From: Nepenthes gracilis
Taxonomy: Eukaryota; Streptophyta; Magnoliopsida; Caryophyllales; Nepenthaceae
Direction: 5' to 3'
DNA length: 64,000 bases
Assembly (NCBI GenBank): GCA_033239525.1
Contig: BSYO01000003.1
Span: 1,172,001-1,236,000 of the forward strand
Shown: positions 36,501 to 47,460 of the stretch, in pieces
Numbering within the stretch: the first letter of the stretch is position 1
Layout of the letters: the number at the start of each line of letters is the position of its first letter
The notes under the pieces: model-generated
The model's database searches: none
The model's input: only the letters and a program-made list of their open reading frames with translations
What the model was told of the DNA's origin: nothing
Translations under genes and position numbers: made by a program

Positions 36501-38339
36501 TTTTTTTCTTTGTTGCTAGTATTTCTTAAAATTTATTAGTATTTCTTATTCAAATACTTATACATATAATATTTTTATACTCTTTGTGATTTTACTTTAT
36601 ACGCATATCAATTTATTTTTATTTCATAAAATTTTTGCAAACTCCTATCTTAAATTCATAGAAAACATATTTAAAGTTCAAAATTTTAGTATAAATATTT
36701 TTACATGTCACCAAATTTCATATATATGTTCTTGCACGTGGTCGACATCAACACATTTGTTCCAGCATGTTCTTTATTTGTATGGAATTTAATGAAAATC
36801 TTACTTTGACTTTAATGAGCAATTACTTTCTCCAACTTGAAAAAATGCATATTTATTTGCATTTCATTTAGTATTTTTAGTTTTGACTAAATAAAAATTA
36901 TTATAGAGAATTAATAAAATATATTCAAATATATCTTAATATATTATTTACAAATCAAAGATATATTTAGTTTCCATGGATTAGAAAGTAGCAGTTAACG
37001 ATGATTATAAAGAATAATATATAATTAATTTATCCAGGGGTTGGCAAATGTAATATATAATTATTACAATTACCAAATCTTCCGAGCATGATGCATTAAT
37101 CTCAAATGGATGGTCAATCAAAGCAACGATTTAAAATTTTGAGGATATACTTAGAGTTTCAGTTTTAGAAATAAAAGGAAATTACAACAACTATTTACCG
37201 CTATCCGAGTTTGCTACAATAATTGTTACAAGCAAACATTGATGTGGTTCTTTTGAAGTGCTTTATGAAAGAAAATGTCCTTCAATTCATTAGGAAGAAA
37301 ACAAAGATAGAAAATTTTGGAACTCGAAGTCAATGGGTTAGAATAGAAGCATTTGATCTTAACCATAAAAAAAATATTTAATTAATTCGTCTACAGGTCT
37401 CAAATTGTGACATATGATCTTTAGTTCTATGAAAAAAATTATAATTCAAATTTTAATATTTGACTTTTATTAGTGAGATTATCACCGATATTTAGTTTCT
37501 ATATATTTGAAAAAATTTTTGAATTTTGTAGGTCTTTTTACGTTTAAACAATTTTTGCAAGTCCTGTGTTCATATATTTGTATAAAATTTTTCACATCTT
37601 CTATTTCAACTTCAATATTATCAATATTTCGATATTTAATCATAAATATCATCATTTGCACATTCATTCACTATATCCTATTACCATTACATGATAATAT
37701 TATTACAAGCTTTATAGATAATATTATTAGTGCTTGAAAATAGCAAATTTTTAATTATTAAAAGTCATATTATTAATAATTACATTTTCTACGGTTGATT
37801 TCTTTGATTGGTAAGGTTTGATTTTTAAATAAACTAAGCCATATGGGGGTTTGCTTCTTAAATTTTTACATTTTAGAAGAAGGTTTTCCAATGAATACTA
37901 GCACACCTATTTTACTCGCTTTACTAATTTTTTTTTAATTTTATATAAAAAGTAGTAAGTTAAATGATAAGAAATTTAGCATACTTGTGAAAATATCCCA
38001 AAGATGAGAAATTTAGTATACTTTGTCACATATGGTGATGTATTAATTTAATTTATATTTGGTTCTAATTTTCATTATCTCTCTCAAATACCCGAGCATT
38101 CACCATGAAGATAAACATAATTTATAGCAATCAACAAAGTCGATTTAATATTGAGCTTACATACATTATTAGAAAGATATAAACATATTTAGGCTACAAA
38201 AATGACTCGAGGATATTATAAGTTCATATAGCACAAGCATGCACTAGGTAACATAGGGTGGTGGGATGCATATACTTAATATACCAAGGCCAATAATTAA
38301 AAATTTCATACACTCATTGTCTTTTTAAAATAAAGTTTC
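36501..38339. other. AT-rich downstream region of copy C, no gene seen
   Basis: Parallels 5330-7200 (A) and 54880-59650 (D, minus its Tekay insert). Short frames are not conserved in frame between units. Confidence 0.5.
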
Positions 38340-40424
38340 CACGATTGGCCTTGCTTTACAAATAGCCTCCAATGGTTTAACTCTAGGCATTAGAATTCTA
38401 TCCCTTTAGTCATATCCACTTTTTCTTCACTAACCCTTTGCTACTCAAAGCATTGAATTAGTGAAGCAACAACTAATCGGATTACACGGCTAGCTAATGC
38501 TTCCCCAGGGCAAGCCCTTCTTCCAACTCCAAACGGGATATACCTGTAGTTGTAACATGCATTAACATCTGCACCTTGAAACCTTTCGGGCTTGAAATTT
38601 GTTGGATCCTCCCACAAATTGGGATCTCTATGAATGGCCCATGCATTGCCCAATAGCATGGTTCCTTGCGGTATTTTGAATCCAGCAATTTCACAATCTT
38701 GAGATGACATATGTGGTACTAAAAGTGGTGCTGCGGGATACAATCGGAGAGTCTCAAATATCATGTTATTGAGGTATTGTAACTTTGAAAGATCTGATTC
38801 TTCTATCAACCGATCATCTCTCACATGAGTACTAATTTCCTTTCTAGCCTTGGATAATTCTTCGGGATAGTTAAGTAGTAGCGACATCACCCATTCTATT
38901 GTGTTTGATGTGGTATTATGTCCTGCAATTAGTGTATTCTGTATAAAAGATAAAATTTTTAATTAAGAAATAGAAGTAAGCAACATGTATTTAAAAAAAT
39001 ATTTTTAACTTGCATATTCTTCAACAAAATAATTAAAAAAATTTCATAATGTCTTATTTTTCTCCTTCCTTTTTCATGCCATATTAGGCAGCCACTAGAC
39101 ATTTCTAACACCAATATGACCCAACAAGCTACACCCTTTACCCATTTCCTATCAGATTCCATGCTACCAATATCCATTTGACTCCCTTACCATCCTTTGA
39201 CCGCATGGCTGCATCACGCCTTAGTGGATATATGACCTTACCCTTACTAGCATGATCAAGGCCTCTTAAGGTAAAATTTGTGAATAATAGCCTCGTCGCT
39301 ATAGGATTCTAGGTGGCAAGGAAAAGTGGGTCGTCGCATAATCGGTTAGGATGGATGCCCACTTTAAATATGATCTTATGAGAATTACATAGTAGTTAGC
39401 TATCCCCAATGGAATAATTTCATTCCTTTCCCTACAAGGCTACAAAATATAGTCTATTTTTATGATATTTTGATACTACTTTTCACAAAAAAATAGTTAG
39501 TCTAGGAGTCGAATTATCTCACCACAATGAAGCCTTTAATGGTGACATCGAGGTAAAATTCTGGATCTGATTGTTGCAACGACAATAAATGATCAATTAT
39601 AGTATGCTTATAGTTGTATGTTCTTTTTTCTATAATTAGACTTTGAAGAAAGGTATCAAGCCTATGAGCAAGCTTCTTAATCCATTTCTAAAATCCTTGA
39701 TAGTCGACCAGTCTCAAAATAGGGATAAAATCAGCAGGGTTTGATGTCGTAGCGTGTTTATGAATCTCATAAACCATATCCACAAACTTTGTTGCTTTTT
39801 CAAAATTTTGTCCACAATATTTCTTTCCAGTTAATATCCTCACCAGTACATTAAACACCAATTCACCAAACAAAGGCCTTAATTCTACCTTGGCCATGTC
39901 GGCGGAGCTGCTTTGTCTCGACTTTTGGTAAAGCTTTCCAATCAACTCCTTCACTTCTCTCTTTCTGACATCTGTAAACCTTGAAATCTGAAGCGGAGAG
40001 AAGATCTCAGAAGTAATGATCTTTCTAAGTCTCCGCCAGTGCTCACCATAGGGCACATTGCCAACAGTGGTGAAGTTGTTGCCGATATGCTTGCTGAAGA
40101 TTTGGAAGGGACGGTTAGCTAAGATAACATCGGTTTTACCAGAAAAAAATTCTTGGATGAGCAAGGGGATTCGATGACGACGACACGACAAGATCCAAAT
40201 AGGGGGGAGAAGATGGGTCCGTACTTGAGTGAAAGGTTGTGCAAAGTTTGTGGGAGGGGCTCTTTCAAGTGGTGGAGATGGCCGATGATTGGAAAAGCTG
40301 GTGGGCTTGGTGGGAGCTTCTTTTGGTTTGGTGATTTTCGTAACAGATGTGTCAAGAATTTGAAGAGGGGGAAGAGGGATAGTAGAAAGAGAGGTGGGTA
40401 CAGCCATTGCCATGTTTCTTCCAT
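38340..40424 (-). pseudogene. CYP81-like cytochrome P450 pseudogene, copy C (best preserved)
   Basis: Full-length two-exon A-type P450 layout on the minus strand. Exon 1 (40424-39523): MEETWQWLYPP start, membrane anchor, PPSPP hinge, IGHLHHLK, YGPIFSPLFGS, C-helix HWRRLRK, VELRPLFGELVFNVLVR; donor GTGAGA. Intron 39522-38939. Exon 2 (38938-38340): I-helix AGHNTTSNTIEW, K-helix ETLR, PERFQG, heme loop PFGVGRRACPGE with the Cys codon near 38511. The sequence layout fits the CYP81 family of ER monooxygenases. Lesions: one C lost near 40165 (copy B keeps five), TAG at 39688-39690 in place of an acidic codon, TAG at 38441-38443 where copy B has Trp, and a frameshift near 38395. The I-helix has Asn where Asp/Glu is usual. 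It is not functional as read, though the lesions are few. Confidence 0.9.
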
Positions 40425-40491
40425 GCCTGTTGAATATCTTTATTATGTTGCAGGGCTTTGAAGAATACATGTGGTGTTGGGCGCAGCGCTA

Positions 40492-40501
40492 CTATTTATA
40501 T
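40492..40501 (-). promoter_or_regulatory. TATA box of P450 copy C
   Basis: Minus-strand ATATAAATAG ~70 bp upstream of the ATG at 40424, same spacing and flanks as in copy B. Confidence 0.6.
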
Positions 40502-43500
40502 GCAAGGCCAAGAGTTTAGCCTAGTGGCACCGTTCCTTGACTAACACGTGAGTACTACTGTCATATTATCAAATGGGGTGGGCATAACATTAAGAAATTA
40601 TATATCGTTTTTGAGAGCCACTAAACTGATACAAAGTTTTTGCGGGGAGCTAGTTGGCTAAATTATTAAGTGATTGATAAAGAAGTGGATATAGCTGGCT
40701 ACTTATAAAATATAAGAATGGCTACCTGTCCATTTTTTGCAATTTATCAGCAATTTTTTTCCCCATATGTTGGATCTGTTTTATTTATTTATTTATATTT
40801 TGAAATTTAAATAGAATCCGTATATAATGAGACGAGTTGTAAATGAATTATTGAATATGAGATAAGTAATTTTTTTCATATAATATATGCATTTATTTCT
40901 TTATTATTTAATATAATGCTATCTGTTATTTTCAAATAAAAAATTATTCTACACTGAAAGGTGAGCAATTAATTACAGTTGGAAAGGTTTCTCCTCTGAA
41001 GAAAAATCTTATTTTGAAAAGTACCATTTACACAAGTTATTAACACACAAAAAATTCTAGAGGCGTGATTTGTAAAATTAATTGAGTGACATTAAAATTT
41101 TGACATTAAAATAGTATTTCCAAATTTACTTATTAGAAAAATCATTTTTAGATTCCATTCTCAATTTTATTTATTTTTTTTTTTGTTATCAATTAGACTT
41201 AATTGAGACCATTAAATTTGAATTTTGGTAAAGTAGCTCTTGGATGGGGAAATACCCCTTTGATAGGCATCATAATGACATTATTTGCAATATTCATATT
41301 TATTATTTTTGAGATTTATAACTCTTCTATTTTATTGGATATAATTTTAATGAATTAGATTTATTAAAATCATAAAATTCTAGCTTTTTATTACAATGTG
41401 ATTTTTTAGGTTTTTGTTTTTTAATCTCTTTTTTTGACAGACCGATTGTAAATTTTTTTTTATTTTCAAAATATTAGTATGTTGCTTGTTATAATTGATC
41501 ATATTGATAATACATATTCAATTTATTACATTTTAACTTATAAAAATTAATCAATATCATTTATGAACATAATTAAGAACAAAATGACCATCAATTTTAT
41601 AAATATGTCTACATAATTGATTGGTGGTATAAATGACGTGATATTTCAAAAGAATGTAGTTGGCATGATATAATATCTCTCTGTTTTGTGAAGTTTACTG
41701 TTCATTTAATTATAGATAATAGAATTATATATATATATCAAAGATTTAATCAAACTAAGTTTGGCTAAACTCCAAAGTATATAAAATGACTTGCTCAAAT
41801 CAAAATCTAAATATAATAAAAGTATCTAATTATATACAAATTATATAGACCCAAAAAATAAATTGAACTATAATCTCAAAACTATACAATTACAGTTTTG
41901 AATATACAATAATCCAAATATAAATCCTAAAATAAATCAAATACAAATCTAAATGAAAAATATGGATAATCAAATCTTTGAATATTAGTCTGGAATTTAT
42001 ATGTATCAAATGTCTTTTAATATGAAAGGTTAGAAATAGGATAAATACTAGTCCTAAAATTAACAAGTGTGTGTGTATATATATATATATGTATGTGTGT
42101 CCCTAAAACAAAAGGAAGAAACAAAAAATAAAAAAACATATACAAAAATCTAATACATTGAATGATCTAAATATATCAAATGTCTAAAAATTAAATATCT
42201 GAATTTAATTTTATATACAAAATTCATAATCTAAATACAAATATTAAATAATTTAAATGTATGAAATCATCTAAATATTAAAATAACAAATGTCCAATTA
42301 TTATATAACTATGAGAACTCAAATATGAAAGTAGAATAAAACCAACCGATGGTATTTAAAATCTACAAATATTTAAAAGCCAAATATTCTGAAATATCAA
42401 ATGATTTGCAAGTAAAATCTTGAAAGTCCAAAATATACTAAAATCTAATAGTCGGTGATTAAAAAATCAACTTTGAGGAAGGATTACACATACTGCTAAT
42501 AATTTTAGGCTAAAATAATAATATTCAAACCTTTAGATAGGCTGCTTATAAATTACTCTTTATAGACGATGTCAAATATCACTTTATTTTACCACCCAAG
42601 GGTAAATGTAATCTTCAAGTGTGTCTAAATATATTAAAACGTTTGAATATATTATTTCGTTTAATTTCTTATAATGATTTTCAAAAAAAAAAACAGTAGA
42701 CTCTGTAATAAAGGGTTTAAAATTTTTTTCTTTGTATGAAAAATATAAAATTTTTTATTTTATAGGAAAGTATAAATGCCAAATAAAATATCAAAATTGG
42801 CTACGGTTTAAAACACATGTATTGACTATCGCATGCAAGGTTAAAAGTGTAAATTTATGACTTTTATTCTCAAATATTTCATATATAAATATAATATTTA
42901 AAAATATTTATATATTTTATTATAAATGAACAAGCTTTTAAATCTTTCAACCAAAACCAAATAAATTTTAAATTTTTTGGTGAAAATCATATACAAGTAA
43001 TAATATTTAATGTAGAATGGTAAAAGATAGAATACACGCACAATAAAACACAAAATGTACATAAAAATTAAAAAAAAAAATAAATTAAAGATTAGGTTTA
43101 GAAATATCTGTCTTAACTTTCTAATCTAAAACATTTTCCTTCTAAAGGCTCCAAAATTTTATTTTTTCTCTTTCTCTCTTTTATTTTTCTTCCCCTCTCC
43201 AATTTCTCTCTCTTTTCTCCCGCGAATATGGCCAATAATGTGTATAAATATAATTTTATAACATAATCGGCGCATAAGCACCTTATTAGACGCAATTCAA
43301 GCGCCAATATTGTACCTAAAATACACATAAGCGCCCTATAAGTATACATTAGGCTCATTTCTTTTTCCTCAAACATATTTGAGCCTGGAGATAAGTACCC
43401 ATCAGGCGTTGGGCCTAATCCTTAAATTCAAATTTTCTCAAATTTTTATTTTTAATTATTTTTTAAATTGATCTAAAAATTTAAATATATGCCACTTTTT

Positions 43501-44188
43501 CTATAATTTCTAATTGGTTTAATATATGATTGATTTTTTAAATGCAATCACTTAAAAGTATTTGTTTTACACGCAACTCGTACATTAATTTTAGGAAAAA
43601 GAAAGATAGTGAAGCATTCCTTTTGGTGTGAATTTGAATGCTTTTATTATATCACAGATATAGCAGTTGTATATTTTGATATAGAAATATAGGTAAAACA
43701 AATAAATTTACGTATCATTCCCTTAAGTCATCGCATGATAAAAAATTTTTCTTATGACATAATAAAAGTAATCTAGGATAGTTTTTATTTTAGAGCATAT
43801 TGCATTTATAGATTAAAGAGAGATAAATAAATTTATATACTCATCTCATATAGGATAATTTACGACTTTTTATTGTTTTTAATCTAATAAGAAAGACACG
43901 TGAAATACTTTTGCTTCCTACTTTTTTTAGTAAGGAAATATTATAGTTATGGAGTGCTAAAATTAATATCAAAGTGTTATAGAAATATAATTATAGTATG
44001 GATCTAAATCATAATTTCTAATGTCATTGCCTTGAGATCAAAACAAGTCTAGATAGAATAAGTGATGGAGAAATTAAGTGTTATTTCAAGTCAATTTTTT
44101 AGGGATAAAAGAATTGGTAATTTTCCAAGCATATTCAAAGAATGAGTATAAGCTCTATAATTTCTCTTTCAATTTTTTGTGATTCTTA

Positions 44189-44229
<41 letters not shown>

Positions 44230-44360
44230 CATAGTTAGAATTTATAATTTCTATTTCAATTTTTTGTGATTCTTATTAGGAATTATAATTAAAACTTGTT
44301 AAAAATTTCTAAGCAAATTATGAAGAATAAAAATTAAATTCTTAAGATAATTGGCTTAGG
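40502..44360. other. AT-rich upstream region of copy C, no gene seen
   Basis: 40502-41170 parallels copy B's upstream region. 41700-42980 is extremely AT-rich with no counterpart in the other units and no usable frame. A (TG)n(TA)n run lies at 42066-42105. 43430-44200 parallels 27640-28540 of unit B. Confidence 0.5.
43080..43400 (-). repeat. inverted partial cassette of the ~460-bp family
   Basis: Pyrimidine block (TTTTTTCTCTTTCTCTCTTT) with GTATAAATATAATTT and lines such as AATATTGTACCTAAAATACA; read on the minus strand this is the cassette order. It is the only clearly inverted member seen. A further scrap is at ~27565-27640. Confidence 0.45.
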
Positions 44361-44906
44361 ATGATTCAAATTATACTTCTTCCCAGGTAGATTTAGGTCC
44401 CCCACTTTTGACAAAGATGAGTAATTAAAAACAAATGAAGAAGCATAGTCAAATACGCCACTTGAATGCATAGAAGGCGTAAGTATTTTGTTCAAAACAT
44501 GTTCATGTATGAGTCAAACACCACTCAAGCCTAATTTACTTCGGTTTAAGATTTAATTTTTAATTTGAATTCATAATTAATTTTAAAAATTTATCAATTT
44601 ACTAAATTTTAGTATCATTAAAATAAATCTTAGAATTTATATTTTTCATGATAAGTAATTAAAAGCAAAGGAAGATGCATGTTTAAATATGCCTCAACTG
44701 GTTTCTTGGTGCATTTTTTAGCATCAGCGTCTTTTGTATGATGGAAAGATGTTGCATCATGTACCATATATACATATATAATGTGTGAAGGTAAAAATAT
44801 TGAAGTCTTCAACATGAGGGATGAGAGCTGAGAAAGAGTGACAAATATGATATCCCATCTTGCTTTTGAGAATAAGTATTGCCTTGAAAAAGTATTTAGT
44901 CTAGAT

Positions 44907-46160
44907 ACTGCAAGAGTATTAATGGATACTGATATCTAGAGCATCTTTAGAGGGTCCAAAAACTAAGCCCATAATCCTAGGAGTTCACAAGATTAATTTA
45001 ACCTCCGGGACTAAATTGACCCTAAAGGCCTAAAGTTTTAGTTCCACATCTCAAGAGGTCCACTAGGTTAATTTGGCCAAGAGCCTAAATCGGCCTAAGA
45101 GGCCTGAGGACTACAATTTGCATCCCAAGAGGCCCAATGAACCGATTTGGTCTGATAGGTTAAATTGATCTTAAAGACTCGAGGACTTGGGCCAGCGTCC
45201 GAAGAGGCTCAAACAAACTGAATTAGTCCGAGAGATTGACTTAGCTTAGGAGACTCGAGGACATCGTAAGAGGCCACATGATTTCTAATAAAAAATCCGA
45301 AAACATGGAATAGAGAATATGACTCTAAAAGTCCGAAAACTCATCGCTGATTAAGCTTTTAGTTGAAGCCCGAGTACAATTGCTACTAAAACGTTCGCGG
45401 ACTTGATAAACGCCAAGAGCCTTTATTAAGGACAATGACTCTGAGAAAGCTCCAACGGCATGAGCGCGGAAAGGATGCCCAAGACGGCCGAGAGTGCTAA
45501 CTCAGAAGTCTGACTTTCACAGGGCATATGCAATCCCTGCAACATGCAACTTGCACAGAAAATGACGACTTTCGGCGCACGTGTGATGTAACATCTCACA
45601 AAGCAAGCCTGCATGCATGCTACCTCTTTGACACGGTAGAAGAAATTTGTAGAGTTGGTGACAAGGCTATTCTGCGTGTGCTATCTCCACGTGGCTATTC
45701 CACGCATAAAGTCTCAACCACTATATATAAGCATTCGTTGTACACCAAAAGAGGAGGACCCTACCTTTTTTGGGGGAGCTCTTCGGAAAGAAACTTTTGG
45801 GAAGTATTCTAAAGTTATATTTGCTCTAAAAACGAGAGAGAGAAACAAAAGGAAATGACGGAGAAAGTAAAACACCTCTCACTTCCTATTCTAAATTGCT
45901 CCCCTTTGTAAACTTGGACAACTTGTAATCGCCTCAGAGGTAGTGAAATCTTTTATTAATCCAGAGTGCTGTGATTTTTTTCCTCATTCAAAAGAGAATT
46001 TTTCATGCAAAATCTCGTGTGTTATTGCTCGCACTTCTCTCTCCTTGCCTTCCGGATCACGTTCATTAACCCAAAATGATAACCAGGTTATCTATGTGTT
46101 GCACGGGTTTCGTCCGAATGCAGCCATAAGAACTGATGAGTTATTTGGATCTTCGTCCGT
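44907..46160 (+). mobile_element. LTR-like insertion in the unit-C end block
   Basis: Replaces ~110 bp of the end block present in the duplicated 28.5-34 kb region: the parallel breaks at CTAGATAC (~44906) and resumes at TATAGTATATATTAA (~46160). GC content is higher than the surroundings. It has a clear TATA box (CTATATATAAGC, 45721) followed by AATCTTTTATTAATCC-like 3' processing context, the organisation of a gypsy-type LTR read on +. TG...CA ends and a target duplication are not resolvable. Confidence 0.4.
44950..45290 (+). repeat. degenerate ~77-bp tandem repeats inside the LTR-like insert
   Basis: About four imperfect units, each with a phrase like CATC(T/C)CAAGAGG(T/C)CC, then TTAATTTGGCC or similar, GGCCTAAGAGGCCTGAGGA and GACTCGAGGAC. 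They lie ~450-750 bp upstream of the TATA box, where U3 enhancer repeats of LTRs often occur. Confidence 0.5.
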
Positions 46161-46518
46161 ATAGTATATATTAAATAATAATATTGGGTGCCGATGGCCG
46201 CCTCCGCCGGTAGGTTGGGTGGCTGACATCACGAGGTGGCACAAACAATGATTACACCATGGTTGATAGGTTCTGGGGGTGTTTAACAACAGATATTAGG
46301 GAGCGTTTTTATTGAGATAAAAAATGATTAATTTTATATGACAACTTATATAAAAAATTAATATTCTCTATACAAAGGATTATTTAGTCATTTTGTATAT
46401 TTTTATGATTATTTAGTAGTTGCTTTCGTTGATTTTAAATTTTTTTAATAGACTTATCCGTAATACTGATATGTCTCTCTCATTTAGCTTCCATCTTATT
46501 TTAGCCCATTAATTGATT

Positions 46519-46520
<2 letters not shown>

Positions 46521-46550
<30 letters not shown>
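46521..46550. repeat. (TA)n microsatellite
   Basis: About 15 TA units; unit A has only four or five at the same place (~3351). Confidence 0.9.
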
Positions 46551-46554
<4 letters not shown>

Positions 46555-46682
46555 ATTTATTTATTTTCTGATTTGATCTCTTCATCAAAAAATATTAAAT
46601 TTAATTGACAGAATAGATAAAAGGTATAATAAATTCAAACATGCTTTTGGATAGATTAGAATAGTTACTCGGAGCAGTAACG

Positions 46683-47445
46683 TGTTGGCGCAAAACGCGG
46701 AAAGCACTCGGACAGGAGTACGGTGACCGAGCGGACAAAAGTTCTCGGACAGCACACAGAGAAAAGCTCTCGGACGGCAAGGAAAGAAAGAATAGAGAAT
46801 AAAAGAGAACACACAAATTTTAACGTGAAAAACCCTTCTCAAACTAAGGGAAAAACCACGAAGGAATGTACTATAAGAGATTTGTTTACAAGTGTTGGCT
46901 ACTCAAGCTCTAACGAAAGAAAACAATCTCAAGTGTACAACTTTCCTCTCTCAAAGTGTATCTCACTCTATCTTTACAACGAAACTTGCCCACAGCTCTC
47001 TCAAGGCTCAAGGAACTCAAAACAACGTCCCAGCTCACTATTCAAACAGCAAAGGCAACAAGCTTCTTATATACACAAGGGTGGCGTGTCCGCCCACCCT
47101 ACTGGGCGTAGGTCTCCAGGCCTACGCCCTAGGGCCTGCCATGACAGGCGCATGCTTGCCGTGTCAGAAGGCAGGCCTGTCCTTGGGAAGTTGCAGCCGC
47201 TGCAACATCCAATCAGAGTGGGTGACCAACCCACCTGCAAAAACGGCCACATGCAGGCCTACGCTGATAGAATCAGCGCCTACGATTCTAGACTCTTCGT
47301 CCTCGTCCTCAGCAATCGCTCGGACATGACGCCAGAAGAAGTCCTCGTCTACAAGTCCTCTCGGACATAACGCTTCAAAATAAGTCCTCGTCCATTCTTC
47401 TAATGGAGTCCGCGGACATCATGCCACTTGGGAGTGACCCCAACA
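46683..47445 (-). repeat. 3' LTR of the Ty1/copia element, complete
   Basis: 763 bp with TGTTGG at one end and CCAACA at the other. It contains the plant copia motif GTGAAAAACCC...GGGAAAAACCACG at ~46824-46860 and a minus-strand TATA box. Over the 286 bp shared with the other LTR I count about a dozen differences, mostly transitions. Confidence 0.9.
47066..47073 (-). promoter_or_regulatory. TATA box of the copia LTR
   Basis: Minus-strand TATATAAG in the 3' LTR. The position implies U3 of ~375-400 bp and R/U5 of ~350 bp. The matching region is deleted from the 5' LTR. Confidence 0.65.
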
Positions 47446-47460
47446 AACTTCCCCTCACGA
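47446..47460 (-). promoter_or_regulatory. polypurine tract of the copia element
   Basis: Minus-strand GTGAGGGGAAGTT directly abuts the 3' LTR start TGTTGGGG. Confidence 0.75.

Larger units (their letters stand above)
34385..46465. repeat. tandem unit C of the CYP81-pseudogene array
   Basis: Parallel to units A and D from GTCTTTTCATTTAGTTATTA (~34402) through a cassette pair, AT-rich sequence, the P450 pseudogene, its promoter, and the unit-end block at 44360-44905 and 46165-46440. It is clearly more diverged from A and D than they are from each other. Apart from the LTR-like insert at 44907-46160 it is little disturbed. Confidence 0.65.

Noticed and set aside
39688..40470. 260-aa minus frame beginning in a different frame from the P450 start
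   Set aside because: Its first ~95 residues are an out-of-frame reading of the P450 N-terminus, joined to the true frame only by the one-base deletion near 40165.
44950..45290. Repeated units considered as a CRISPR-like array
   Set aside because: Units are degenerate and contiguous with no constant repeat and unique spacers, and the window is plant DNA.
46723..47370. 215-aa + strand frame
   Set aside because: It lies wholly inside the copia 3' LTR, antisense to the element.
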